Positions 1 to 7,136 of a stretch of DNA of 18,356 nt are shown here, one piece after another. The position numbers and the translations under genes were made by a program. How positions within the stretch are numbered: position 1 is the first letter of the stretch; the number at the start of each line of letters is the position of its first letter. Origin of the DNA: Candidatus Coatesiibacteriota bacterium (GTDB taxonomy: Bacteria > RBG-13-66-14); NCBI GenBank assembly GCA_030631385.1, contig DAOVLG010000002.1:1-18356 (forward strand). Reading direction: 5' to 3'. The notes below the pieces were generated by a model. It worked only from the letters and a program-made list of their open reading frames with translations, searched no databases and was not told the DNA's origin.

Positions 1-438
1 AGAGCCGAGTTCATCCGGTACGGCCGGATGCACCGCAACAGCTACCTGGACGGTCCGGCGCTCATCTGGGCGAGCCTCGAGTTGAAGGGAAGGCCCGGGG
101 TCTATATCGCCGGGCAGCTCTCGGGAGCGGAGGGGTACGTTGAGGCCATCGCCACCGGCCTTTTGGCCGGAAAAAACCTCGCCAGGCGGCTTGCGGGGTT
201 GGAACCGCTGATCCCGCCGCGGGAAACGGTACTGGGGGGCCTGGTGCGAACCGTGGCGGGTGACGACCGGTCCGACAGCCCCGATCCTCCAAGTCCGGTC
301 AACGCCAACTTCGGCTTACTGCCGTCCCTCTCGGCACAGGTTCGGGGGAAAAGGCGACGACGGGAGGCGCTGGCGCAAAGAGCGCTGGCCGCGATGCGTG
401 TCTTCAGCTGGCGGCTGGGGTTTACCCGGCTACCGTGA
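1..438 (+). CDS. trmFO: TrmFO, folate/FAD-dependent tRNA-(uracil-54,C5)-methyltransferase, 3' part
   Basis: Partial gene; the window opens inside it, in frame from base 1, and it ends at TGA 436-438. The visible 145 residues match the C-terminal part of TrmFO: the MHRNSYLDGP segment, the LKGRPGVYIAGQLSG-EGYVEA stretch that closes the FAD-binding fold, a PPRETVLGGL segment, and the NANFGLLP motif followed by a basic stretch (GKRRRREAL). By family knowledge TrmFO makes ribothymidine at tRNA position 54 using methylenetetrahydrofolate and FADH2 in the cytoplasm. TrmFO can be mistaken for its paralogue GidA (MnmG), but the MHRN and NFGLLP motifs are TrmFO-like. No terminator is visible before the next gene, 58 bases away. 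Confidence 0.93.
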   Translation, partial: RAEFIRYGRMHRNSYLDGPALIWASLELKGRPGVYIAGQLSGAEGYVEAIATGLLAGKNLARRLAGLEPLIPPRETVLGGLVRTVAGDDRSDSPDPPSPVNANFGLLPSLSAQVRGKRRRREALAQRALAAMRVFSWRLGFTRLP

Positions 439-496
439 GCCCCGTGTTATTTGGTAAACTAGGAAAATATTCGAACCCACACCCGGGGAGAGCTAG

Positions 497-1291
497 ATGA
501 TCCGCAACGTCTTCATCGGCACCGACGGCTCGCGCTACGCCGTGGGAGCCGCCCGTTACGGCGTCTGGGCGGCGCAGGCCTACAACACCAAGCTGACCGG
601 CTGTTATGTGCTCGACATCCGTCTCCTGGACGGTCCTTTCTTCGCCCGTCTGGCGATGATGCTGGGTTTTGCGCCGGCGACCAACTTCCGCGCCGCCGCC
701 GAGCCGGTGCTGCGCGGTCTGGGCGAGACCGCCCTGGGCTTCATCGCCGAACTGGCCCAGAAGGCCGGGGTCTCCTACGAACAGATCATCACGAGCGGTC
801 CGGTGGCCACGACCCTGATCGAGAGGGCGCAGAGGGCGGACCTGGTCGTCATCGGCCGCCAGGGAGACCACGCCGAGTACGAAAACGACATGCTAGGCAA
901 CGTCGCCGAAGGTGTGCTCAAGCGCGTGAACACGACGATCATGCTGGCTCCGGCCGACTTCGAAAAACCCACCCGGGCCGCGGTCATCTTCAACGAAGAG
1001 CCCTCGGCCGAGGAGGCCCTCCAATTCGCCGTGGACCTGCCCGACGAGTACGGGACCCTCGTCATCCACGAGGGGGACACCCTCGCCGAAGCCGAGAAGT
1101 TCGTGAAGAACCACGGGCGCGAAGCGGAATACGAGGAGCTGACGATCCCCCTCGAGGAGCGCATCGCCCAACTGGACCCGAGCGATCTGGTCGTCATCGG
1201 AGCCACCGGGGGCAAGGATCATCTCATCCTCAGTCAACGTACCCAGCGCGCCATCTGCGACGCGACCGGGCCGATCGTCGTCACCGCATGA
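497..1291 (+). CDS. Universal stress protein, two UspA-like domains
   Basis: 264 residues with two UspA-type alpha/beta folds. Domain 1 starts at the N-terminus (RNVFIGTDGS, residues 3-12) and ends with DLVVIGRQGD near residue 115 and NTTIMLAP near 145-152. Domain 2 is shorter and ends DLVVIGATGG...GPIVVTA. The usual ATP-binding signature G-x2-G-x9-G-(S/T) is only partly kept: domain 1 has G120-RQ-G123 with the next glycine ten residues on and followed by Asn, and domain 2 lacks the last glycine. Nucleotide binding is therefore uncertain. The start is ATG 497, preceded by GGGGAG at 485-490. The stop overlaps the next start (ATGA 1288-1291), which implies translational coupling. Such proteins are generally cytoplasmic stress or signalling proteins; the partner here is unknown. 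Confidence 0.88.
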   Translation: MIRNVFIGTDGSRYAVGAARYGVWAAQAYNTKLTGCYVLDIRLLDGPFFARLAMMLGFAPATNFRAAAEPVLRGLGETALGFIAELAQKAGVSYEQIITSGPVATTLIERAQRADLVVIGRQGDHAEYENDMLGNVAEGVLKRVNTTIMLAPADFEKPTRAAVIFNEEPSAEEALQFAVDLPDEYGTLVIHEGDTLAEAEKFVKNHGREAEYEELTIPLEERIAQLDPSDLVVIGATGGKDHLILSQRTQRAICDATGPIVVTA

Positions 1292-2364
1292 GCCGGCTCA
1301 TCTTCCTGCGCTGGCTCGTAGGCGTGATCGGCTCCTGGCCCCTCCGGCCAGCCATCGGACCGGCCGATACGATGATCTTGGAGGTCCCGAAGGGATGGGA
1401 GATCGAGTATCGGGACCGTTCCCTCCTCGCCGAAAGAGCCGACGGCGGAGCCAGGTTCAGCTTGACCCTCACCCCAAAGCTGGAAGCCCCTCCCACCGAC
1501 GGGGGGCTTTTGGTGTTGGGAGGGGTGAAAGGAGAGGAGGTGCAAAACCCGGTCGTCTGCCGCGAGCTGGATGGAACCTACACCCGCACCGTGGAGTACC
1601 GCCGGGGGAACCGGTACGGTCTGTTGGCCGGAATCTACGCCGCCCGGCGGCTCTGGCTCTGGAAGCTGGAGGGGCCCTGGCGGGAACGGGAGTACCTGGG
1701 CTACCTGGGCAAGGTCGCCCTCCGGGGTATAGACTGCCGCTTGCCCCTGGTCGTCGCGCAACAGAGGCACGACCTCGGTGGAGAGCTCACCATCCGGATC
1801 GGCCCCGGTTTCCGTCTCGCCCTTCCCCGGCAATGGCGGATCATCCCCGCCGGCGCCTATGATTTCCTGGCCGAATACGGGGTCGAGGGCGCCCCGGTGG
1901 CCGAGATCGGGGTCATCACCTCCGGTCCGGCCACCGATAACGAGAACCGAGCCCTCTTTCTGGAGAGTATGCTTCTGGATGTCGAGAGCCACCGCCCCGG
2001 CTTCCGTCTACTCGAATCGGTACCCACCGAGACCGCCGGTCTGCTGGCCCAGAGGCTGAACGGCATCTACTCGGTGGACGGCGTCCCCTTCCGCTGGATG
2101 GCGGTCGTTATCTACGGCGGACGCGGCACCTACGCCATCCACGGCGAGACCACGGAGGCGAATCACGGGCGTTTCGAGGTCCTCTTCAACCGGGTGGCGG
2201 AAAGCCTGCGCGAGGGCTCGGTAGGAACCTGGTACGAGGCTCTGTGGGAGTACCTCTCCTCCCACGTGCTGACCGTCTTCGTCCCCCTCCTCATCGCCGT
2301 CGCCGCCGGCCTGTTCTTCAGCCTGCGCTGGTTCTGGCGCTTTCTCCTGCGGTACACCCGCTAA
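1288..2364 (+). CDS. Unknown protein with PsbP/DcrB-like segments and a C-terminal membrane anchor
   Basis: 358 residues, not recognised as a named family. The N-terminus (LIFLRWLVGVIGSWPL) may be a weak signal or membrane segment. Two stretches resemble PsbP/DcrB-type folds: VPKGWEIEY near residue 33, and LALPRQWRI near residue 180 leading through FRWMAVVIYGGRGTYAIHG to FEVLFNRVAESLRE at about 290-313. A hydrophobic helix (VLTVFVPLLIAVAAGLFF, about 328-345) is followed by an aromatic and basic tail (RWFWRFLLRYTR), which suggests a single membrane anchor. The ATG overlaps the stop of the universal stress gene by 4 bases, so both are probably made from one mRNA. A hairpin terminator follows within 20 bases. 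The DcrB-like link is inferred from pattern only. Confidence 0.7.
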   Translation: MSRLIFLRWLVGVIGSWPLRPAIGPADTMILEVPKGWEIEYRDRSLLAERADGGARFSLTLTPKLEAPPTDGGLLVLGGVKGEEVQNPVVCRELDGTYTRTVEYRRGNRYGLLAGIYAARRLWLWKLEGPWREREYLGYLGKVALRGIDCRLPLVVAQQRHDLGGELTIRIGPGFRLALPRQWRIIPAGAYDFLAEYGVEGAPVAEIGVITSGPATDNENRALFLESMLLDVESHRPGFRLLESVPTETAGLLAQRLNGIYSVDGVPFRWMAVVIYGGRGTYAIHGETTEANHGRFEVLFNRVAESLREGSVGTWYEALWEYLSSHVLTVFVPLLIAVAAGLFFSLRWFWRFLLRYTR

Positions 2365-2382
2365 CCGAACCGGTAGTGAATT

Positions 2383-2413
2383 AAAGAGGGGAGTCGGTTG
2401 ACCCCCCTCTTTT
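2383..2413. terminator. Bidirectional intrinsic terminator
   Basis: The arms AAAGAGGGG (2383-2391) and CCCCTCTTT (2404-2412) pair perfectly, and the loop holds a further GTC/GAC pairing. A short T run follows on the plus strand and TTTAAT on the minus strand. It lies between the converging stops at 2364 (plus) and 2428 (minus), so it can serve both transcripts. Confidence 0.85.
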
Positions 2414-2427
2414 GCGTTAGATCCTAC

Positions 2428-3543
2428 CTACTCAGCACCCTCTGGCGGTGTCTGGGTCAGCATCAGGTGAACGACCCTGCCGCCGTCATCCAAGAATCCG
2501 CCGGAGACGCCCCGGTCGTTTACGACGACGAACTCACCCGCGCCGACGGACTCGCCGGGGTAGGCGAAGGTCGCCAAACCGCCCAGGCCGTCCACGAACT
2601 CCTTCATCAGCTTCCCCGGTTCGGGGTGACCCGTCCCCTCCTCGAGAACCGCCACCTGGGTCGAGTAGGCCACGGTCAACTCATCGGAGAGTTCGCCGAA
2701 GAGCCCAGCGTTGTCGAAGAGGTCCAATCCCAGCACGTAGCCGCCGCCGAAGAGCAGCACACCGCAGGCACCTTCTTCGGCGAAATCCCCGAAGACATCA
2801 CCAAGTTTTTCGATGACCGCGTCAACCTCTTCGCTCTCCAACACGACCCGGTAGGCCGAGGTGTCGGAATACTGTCCGACGCTGTCCTGGACCTCGGACA
2901 CCTTGGCCCAGACGTATCCCTGATCGGCCTGAAGATTGACCGCGCCCCGGACCTCGTTGCCCACCACCATCTTCCCAGCGGTGAAGACGGTCGGTCCGCC
3001 GCTCCACCGTCCGGACTCCACGCAGTATACCGGCAGGGGACCGCGGCCCCGATCCTCCAGGAGCACGTCCCGGGAGAACACCCGGTCCTGCTTCGCTCCC
3101 TGGATCATCTGTCCAGCCAGGATAAACAGAGGGCGCTTCGTCTCCCACACGAGCTCGACGGTGTTCACCTCGGCCGATTCCAGCTCGTTGATCCCCAAAA
3201 CCCCTTCCTCCACGGCTCCGGCGAGGGTGTAATAATCCGCCCCTCCGGGATCCTTGAGGAAGAGGGGGAAGACCCAGGCCTCGCCAACGCGTTCGGGGGA
3301 ACCGAGCCTCAGCCCATCCGAAAGAACCACGAGGGCGTCGGTCTCCACGGGCTCTAATTCACCACCGGGTTCCTCGTAGGCGCTCGCCGGATAGGCGTAG
3401 GGCTCGTTTATCATCAACTGTTGTATCTGGTGGGGCTCTGAGTCTACCGCCGGCTCGACATCGCCCTCCTGGGCGGCGATAACGCCGAAGACGGCCAAAA
3501 CGCCAAGCACGGAGAGGATAAGTACAAAACGCAACTTCCGCAT
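2428..3543 (-). CDS. Exported DUF6569 (ARPP-1-like) domain protein
   Basis: 371 residues from ATG 3543. A GTG 6 bases upstream is also open, but the Shine-Dalgarno GGGAG sits 5 bases before the ATG and would collide with the GTG. The N-terminus RKLRFVLILSVLGVLAVFGVIA is a clear signal peptide. The core fits the DUF6569 family (ARG and Rhodanese-Phosphatase-superfamily-associated domain): VWETKRPLFILAGQMIQG-KQDRVF, then LPVYCVESGRWSGG, then FGGGYVLGLDLFDN. The biochemical function of this family is not established, so none is assigned. The mature protein should be periplasmic or surface-exposed. It is the last gene of a minus-strand series and ends at the shared terminator 2383-2413. Family identity rests on motif memory. 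Confidence 0.78.
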   Translation of the reverse strand: MRKLRFVLILSVLGVLAVFGVIAAQEGDVEPAVDSEPHQIQQLMINEPYAYPASAYEEPGGELEPVETDALVVLSDGLRLGSPERVGEAWVFPLFLKDPGGADYYTLAGAVEEGVLGINELESAEVNTVELVWETKRPLFILAGQMIQGAKQDRVFSRDVLLEDRGRGPLPVYCVESGRWSGGPTVFTAGKMVVGNEVRGAVNLQADQGYVWAKVSEVQDSVGQYSDTSAYRVVLESEEVDAVIEKLGDVFGDFAEEGACGVLLFGGGYVLGLDLFDNAGLFGELSDELTVAYSTQVAVLEEGTGHPEPGKLMKEFVDGLGGLATFAYPGESVGAGEFVVVNDRGVSGGFLDDGGRVVHLMLTQTPPEGAE

Positions 3544-3575
3544 AACCACTCCCTTTCTCGTTAAGAACGGATTAA

Positions 3576-4292
3576 TTATTTACGCCCCAGGGCGTCCCCC
3601 GGTTCCGTAAAAAAGACCCTGGCGGGCCAATCATGGGTGGAGCAAATGGCTCTTTCCGGCCTCGGCCAGCCAAACGCCTCGTAGTCCTCCGTCCAGACAA
3701 TCTACATGCGGTAGTCGTAGCCCGGACATAGAAACGCCGCTTGATCCTTACAGACCACCCTCGTGCTCCCCAAGTGGTCCTTCAGGTGCCAGCCCAGCTC
3801 ATATGAGCCCCGGTCGCGGTAGTCGTAGTCTATCGTGCACACCACCCCGTTGGCGTCGTTGACGTACTCCCTGGAAAGCTCCCAGGAGTCCCCGTCCCAA
3901 AGATACTCGGCGATTAACAGGTCGTTCTGGTCGTAGATGTAGCGCCGCTCCTCCACGGTCTCCTCGACGTTGTCGGTTATCTCGCGCCGCAGACGCAGCC
4001 CCCCGGCGTCGTAGCCGCAAAGCATCTCCATCTCGCTCACCGGCGGGAAGGGATTGTCGTCTATCGCCAGGTGGGTCATCCGGTCGGTGTAGTCGTAGGT
4101 GTACGTGTAGAACAACTGACCGCCGGCGTCCACCCGGTGGCTCTGAACCACGTTACCATTATAGTCCAAAGTGTAGGTGATCATCGGGTCGCCGGAGGCC
4201 ACGTTCTGGATTTCGATTCTGTTGGTGTGGTCGAGGTAGGTGAGCGTCTCGGGGCGTTCAATAGTGGCGAATGGGGCGTCCTGGTCGTATTT
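3576..4292 (-). pseudogene. Rhs/YD-repeat protein remnant (core fragment)
   Basis: The open frame runs from about 4334 to a TAG at 3702-3704 with no convincing start or ribosome site; the first ATG in the GC-rich part is near 4184. It encodes YD repeats (WKYDQDAP, YTYDYTDRM, CGYDAGGLRLR, RRYIYDQNDLLIAEY) and the Rhs core signature HLKDHLGSTRVV, then stops at PGYDYRM. After the TAG the same frame continues to 3576 with WTEDYEAFGWPR, resembling the DYxxFG segment that normally follows in Rhs proteins, so the stop may be a nonsense mutation. Intact Rhs proteins exceed a thousand residues, so this is a fragment. The 5' edge is an abrupt change to AT-rich DNA at about 4290. It is probably not translated into a working protein. 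Confidence 0.75.
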
Positions 4293-5138
4293 CCAATTAC
4301 ATATTACAAAATCAAGCCAATTTCCCAGAAATATTTAAGGTAGATGTAAGCTGAACTATAGCTGAGCTCTACACCAGCAGTCCAAAAAGGACTATCGTCA
4401 AGCAACTCAAACATACCTGTACTGTGGTACATAATAGATGATAATCCTGTCAGTTGCCCTTCCCAACTATACCCAATTTGTTGGGAAAATACCCAACTGT
4501 AGTAATCAGGTTCTTCAAGATCTGGATCGGTACCAAGCAGAGCTGCACTAAGACCACAACCAAAATAATGGAACTTTTCTTCATACTCTCCTTCTGGTTC
4601 AACATATTGTTCCTTTACAAAATAATTAAATGAATAATTTACATCTAATAACAGGTTAAAGGTTTCATTTCTTAAAAGAGCATATGAGTATGTTGGGGAA
4701 AGACCCCAAAACCAAGCATCGTACTTTATATCTTCTTCATCCGTATGAAAAATATTATTTGGGCTGAGAAACGGAAGTGTACCGGATAATGATAAAATAT
4801 TGTTATTAAAAGTTAATGAATATGTAAAACCGCTTACAAAAGTGGCTGCCATATCAAAAAGCTCATTGTTATAAAAACCTATACTTGAGAAACCAGTAAT
4901 CCCAAGTTGTGGCATTGTTAAAGATATGACATGCTTACTCATATTATCAGCATAGCATAGTAAACTTAAGGCAGCGATGAGTAGAAATACAGTCAATTTC
5001 ATACTATTTTCCTGTCAACCAATCCCATATATCCTCTAACCCTGGAAGTGCAAACTCTGTCCAAAATACGTGCCCTGGTGTTTTCCAAGTTGGGTTTATG
5101 TTTTGAAGAACAGTATGTTGAAGAAAATCATCCAAACC
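4290..5138. mobile_element. AT-rich cassette inserted in Rhs core DNA
   Basis: About 850 bases whose composition breaks sharply from both sides (for example 12 G+C in 60 bases at 4621-4680, against 41 in 60 at 1321-1380). The cassette is bracketed by the same 7-mer, GGTCGTA, at 4283-4289 and 5139-5145. On the coding (minus) strand both copies read TACGACC, inside YD-repeat codons of Rhs core fragments. It carries an Rhs-like C-terminal tip followed after one base by a signal-peptide gene. This fits the known modular build of Rhs loci, where a GC-rich core is joined to AT-rich tips by recombination. No transposase or terminal inverted repeats were seen. Confidence 0.6.
4304..5002 (-). CDS. Exported beta-rich protein gene downstream of an Rhs tip
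   Basis: 232 residues, family not recognised. The N-terminus MKLTVFLLIAALSLLCYA is a signal peptide; the Cys-Tyr-Ala context could also be read as a weak lipobox. The rest alternates aromatic and polar residues (TYSLTFNNNILSLSG, YSFNYFVKEQY, AGVELSYSSAYIYLKYF), as in outer-membrane or beta-sheet secreted proteins. The start ATG 5002-5000 has AGGAAA about 7 bases upstream and lies one base after the TAG of the Rhs tip, so the two were probably translationally coupled. Codon use is AT-rich, unlike almost every other gene in the window, which indicates horizontal origin. In Rhs loci this position usually holds an immunity or accessory gene; that role is inferred from position only. Confidence 0.65.
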   Translation of the reverse strand: MKLTVFLLIAALSLLCYADNMSKHVISLTMPQLGITGFSSIGFYNNELFDMAATFVSGFTYSLTFNNNILSLSGTLPFLSPNNIFHTDEEDIKYDAWFWGLSPTYSYALLRNETFNLLLDVNYSFNYFVKEQYVEPEGEYEEKFHYFGCGLSAALLGTDPDLEEPDYYSWVFSQQIGYSWEGQLTGLSSIMYHSTGMFELLDDSPFWTAGVELSYSSAYIYLKYFWEIGLIL

Positions 5139-5163
5139 GGTCGTAGACGAAGCGCCGCTCCAT
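5004..5163 (-). pseudogene. Rhs core stub plus AT-rich C-terminal tip remnant
   Basis: On the minus strand the GC-rich start encodes MERRFVYDRF, which matches EERRYIYDQN of the other Rhs fragment, and the DNA shares GGAGCGGCGCT. That frame stops at once (TGA). A second frame, open through the junction, reads GLDDFLQHTVLQN, then FWTEFALPGLEDIWDWLTGK, and ends at TAG 5004-5006. This looks like the last 44 residues of an Rhs or polymorphic-toxin C-terminal tip, now joined out of frame to a scrap of core. An ATG at 5177 could open a 57-residue peptide in the tip frame, but it has no clear ribosome site and overlaps the trmO end. The catalytic part of any toxin is missing. Confidence 0.55.
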
Positions 5164-5169
5164 ATTCGA

Positions 5170-5640
5170 TTAATCATCCTCGGGTATGCGGTTTCGGATC
5201 CATCCCAGCTCGGCGTCTGGCCGACAGTGGAACTTTGGAATGTAGGGCCGCACGTCCAGGATGGGGCTGCCGTCGAGCATGTCCACCTCGGACACGACGA
5301 GCACGTTCCCCTCGCGCCGGATCAGCCGGACCACGTCCAGACCCACGCCCGAAGGACGCCGGGGAGAACAGCAGGCGAAGGCGCCCACCTCCCGGTCGTA
5401 GCGGTACGGCTTGGTCCGCAAGCTCCGGTCGCCCTCTGGAACGAGGTGGAAGTGGAAGAGGACTATCAGGTGGGAAAAGCCCTCCAGGCCGTCCAGGCAG
5501 GTGTCATAAGGCGGGAAGAACTCCAGCCTCGCCTCCTCCTCGGGCTCCAGAACGCCTTGGATCGGACCGTCGCCTTCGGTCTTGTACGGCGTGTGGGCCA
5601 CACCACAGGGCTTGACGATAACGGGGGGCGGTTTAGTCAT
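5170..5640 (-). CDS. trmO: TrmO/TsaA-family tRNA (adenine-N6)-methyltransferase
   Basis: 156 residues from ATG 5640; upstream TTG and GTG codons are open but lie inside glmM. Family motifs run in order: PCGVAHTPYKT at the start, LDGLEGFSHLIVLFHFH in the middle, CCSPRRPSGVGLDVVRL, and VDMLDGSPILDVRPYIP. The usual SPxRPNPIGL core appears here as SPRRPSGVGL, a mild variation. By family knowledge the beta-barrel TsaA/UPF0066 proteins use S-adenosylmethionine to N6-methylate t6A37 in certain tRNAs. It is close in length to short, single-domain members and lacks the extension of the E. coli protein. It overlaps the end of glmM by 8 bases, so the two are cotranscribed. Immediately downstream lies the Rhs remnant. 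Confidence 0.9.
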   Translation of the reverse strand: MTKPPPVIVKPCGVAHTPYKTEGDGPIQGVLEPEEEARLEFFPPYDTCLDGLEGFSHLIVLFHFHLVPEGDRSLRTKPYRYDREVGAFACCSPRRPSGVGLDVVRLIRREGNVLVVSEVDMLDGSPILDVRPYIPKFHCRPDAELGWIRNRIPEDD

Positions 5641-6985
5641 CCTCACCGGCCAGGATTTTTCGGGTCTCGTCAATCAGTCCGCGGGCCACATCGGTGTCTT
5701 GGGCCTCGGCGAAGATCCGCACGACCGGCTCGGTCCCCGAGGGTCGCAGGTGAAGCCAGCGGTCCTTCCAGTCCAGCCGGAGACCGTCCAGTTCGGAGGC
5801 CGCCGCGTCTGGATAGGTCTCCCGCAGGCGGTCGTAGACCCGTTGCAGAACCCTCTCCTCGGGCAGCGGCACCTTTCGCTTCAGCATCACGTAGGTGGGT
5901 AGATCACCGGTAAGACCAAGTATCCCCTTACCCGACCGGGCCAGTAGCTCCAGGATAAGCGCCGTGGCGACCAGGGCATCGCGGCCCAGGTGAAGCCGGG
6001 GGTATATCACCCCGCCGTTGCCCTCACCCCCGGCGAGACAGCTCCTCTCGACGATTGTCTCGACCACGTTGATCTCACCCACCGGCGTGCGGTGCACCTT
6101 CACCCCGAAGCGGGCGGCCACGTCGTCCAGGCCCCGGCTGGTCGAGACGTTGGTGGCCAGATCGCCCCGCTCTCCCCGGTCCAAGAGGGACCAACAGGCC
6201 AACTGGAGCGTCCTCTCCTCGCCGATGGGCTTCCAATCCGGTCCAACTATGGCCAGGCGGTCCACATCGGCGTCGTAGGCCAGCCCCAGATCGGCCCTCT
6301 CCTCCACGATGGCCTGGGACAGATCGGAAAGATTTTCGGGCACCGGCTCGGGGTCATGAGGGAACCGTCCGTCGGTCTCGGCACCGATACAGCGAAACCT
6401 CACCCCCAGCTTCTCTAATAGAGACGGTATGACCGTACCGCCGGCTCCGTGGCAACAATCGGCCACCACGTTCAGGTCCGCAATCCCGATCTGTCTCACG
6501 TCTACCAGTCTGACCACCTCGTCCACGTGGCGGGTGACCAGGTCATCCCTCTGGCTGACGGATCCGATGCGGTCATGGCCGACCCAGTTGAACTCGTCTC
6601 CACGGTGCGCCTCCTTCAGCCTTTCGACCTCCGAGGGCGGGATGAAGGACCCCTTTGAGCCCACGAACTTGAGGCCGTTCCAGGTGGCGGGGTTGTGGCT
6701 GGCGGTGATCACGATCCCCCCGGCCGCCTCGAGCCACTCCACGGAGAGCTGCACGGTGGGGGTGGGGCAGATGCCGAGGTCCACCACGTCTCTACCGCAG
6801 CCGGTCAGTCCGGCGATCACCGCGCTCACAAGAGCCGGTCCCGAGGTCCGGCTGTCGCGGCCGAGCACCACCGGACCTTCCCCCAACACACCCGCGAAAG
6901 CGGCGGATAGCTCGAGGACCAGCTTGGGGTCCAGGCCGTCTCCAACGATTCCCCGGGCCCCGGAAACCGAAAACCGGAGGTACAA
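5633..6985 (-). CDS. glmM: Phosphoglucosamine mutase / phosphomannomutase
   Basis: 450 residues of the alpha-D-phosphohexomutase family. All four active-site elements are present: TASHNP with the phosphoserine at residue 96, the metal loop DADVDR at 238-243, the sugar-binding GGEGNGG at 319-325, and the phosphate-binding RPSGTEP at 414-420. It interconverts hexose-6-phosphate and hexose-1-phosphate, feeding UDP-GlcNAc (GlmM) or GDP-mannose synthesis. The GEGNGG loop is found in archaeal-type and dual-specific enzymes, so substrate choice is open. I place the start at TTG 6985, behind GGAGG with a 4-base gap. The longer frame to 7051 runs through the predicted promoter (7023-7051), so it cannot be translated from it. 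It is first in an operon with trmO. Confidence 0.9.
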   Translation of the reverse strand: MYLRFSVSGARGIVGDGLDPKLVLELSAAFAGVLGEGPVVLGRDSRTSGPALVSAVIAGLTGCGRDVVDLGICPTPTVQLSVEWLEAAGGIVITASHNPATWNGLKFVGSKGSFIPPSEVERLKEAHRGDEFNWVGHDRIGSVSQRDDLVTRHVDEVVRLVDVRQIGIADLNVVADCCHGAGGTVIPSLLEKLGVRFRCIGAETDGRFPHDPEPVPENLSDLSQAIVEERADLGLAYDADVDRLAIVGPDWKPIGEERTLQLACWSLLDRGERGDLATNVSTSRGLDDVAARFGVKVHRTPVGEINVVETIVERSCLAGGEGNGGVIYPRLHLGRDALVATALILELLARSGKGILGLTGDLPTYVMLKRKVPLPEERVLQRVYDRLRETYPDAAASELDGLRLDWKDRWLHLRPSGTEPVVRIFAEAQDTDVARGLIDETRKILAGEDD

Positions 6986-7022
6986 TTCTCCTCCATTGCG
7001 TCGTAAAGGGCATTCACATGAA

Positions 7023-7051
7023 AGTATAGGCCCCGGATACCAGGTTGTCAA
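7023..7051 (-). promoter_or_regulatory. Sigma-70-type promoter for glmM-trmO
   Basis: On the minus strand: -35 TTGACA (7051-7046), a 17-base spacer, and -10 TATACT (7028-7023). The predicted transcript starts near 7016 and gives a leader of about 30 bases before the TTG start at 6985. Its -35 box overlaps the -35 box of the divergent promoter on the other strand. Confidence 0.8.
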
Positions 7052-7073
7052 TGCGCCCCTTTTAGGCTAAAAT
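7045..7073 (+). promoter_or_regulatory. Sigma-70-type promoter for the DUF1858 pair
   Basis: On the plus strand: -35 TTGTCA (7045-7050), a 17-base spacer, and -10 TAAAAT (7068-7073). Predicted start is near 7080, leaving a leader of about 57 bases before TTG 7137. The two divergent -35 boxes share the core TTGTCAA. Confidence 0.75.
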
Positions 7074-7136
7074 AACGATGGAAAAAGTGAGGACACCGGT
7101 ATAAATCGCCCGAGGCGAGACAGAAATGGAGGACCA

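Noticed and set aside
2398..3357. A 319-codon open frame on the plus strand
   Set aside because: Its translation has low-complexity, His/Arg/Glu-rich composition without motifs, and it lies opposite the DUF6569 gene, which has clear family motifs, a signal peptide and a ribosome site.
3582..3595. Inverted repeat ACGCCC-CA-GGGCGT as a terminator of the Rhs remnant
   Set aside because: On the minus strand it is followed by A-rich rather than T-rich sequence, and it lies in the possible Rhs readthrough frame.
6986..7051. Longer glmM start at TTG 7051
   Set aside because: The codon lies inside the -35 box of the promoter that serves the gene, upstream of the predicted transcript start near 7016.
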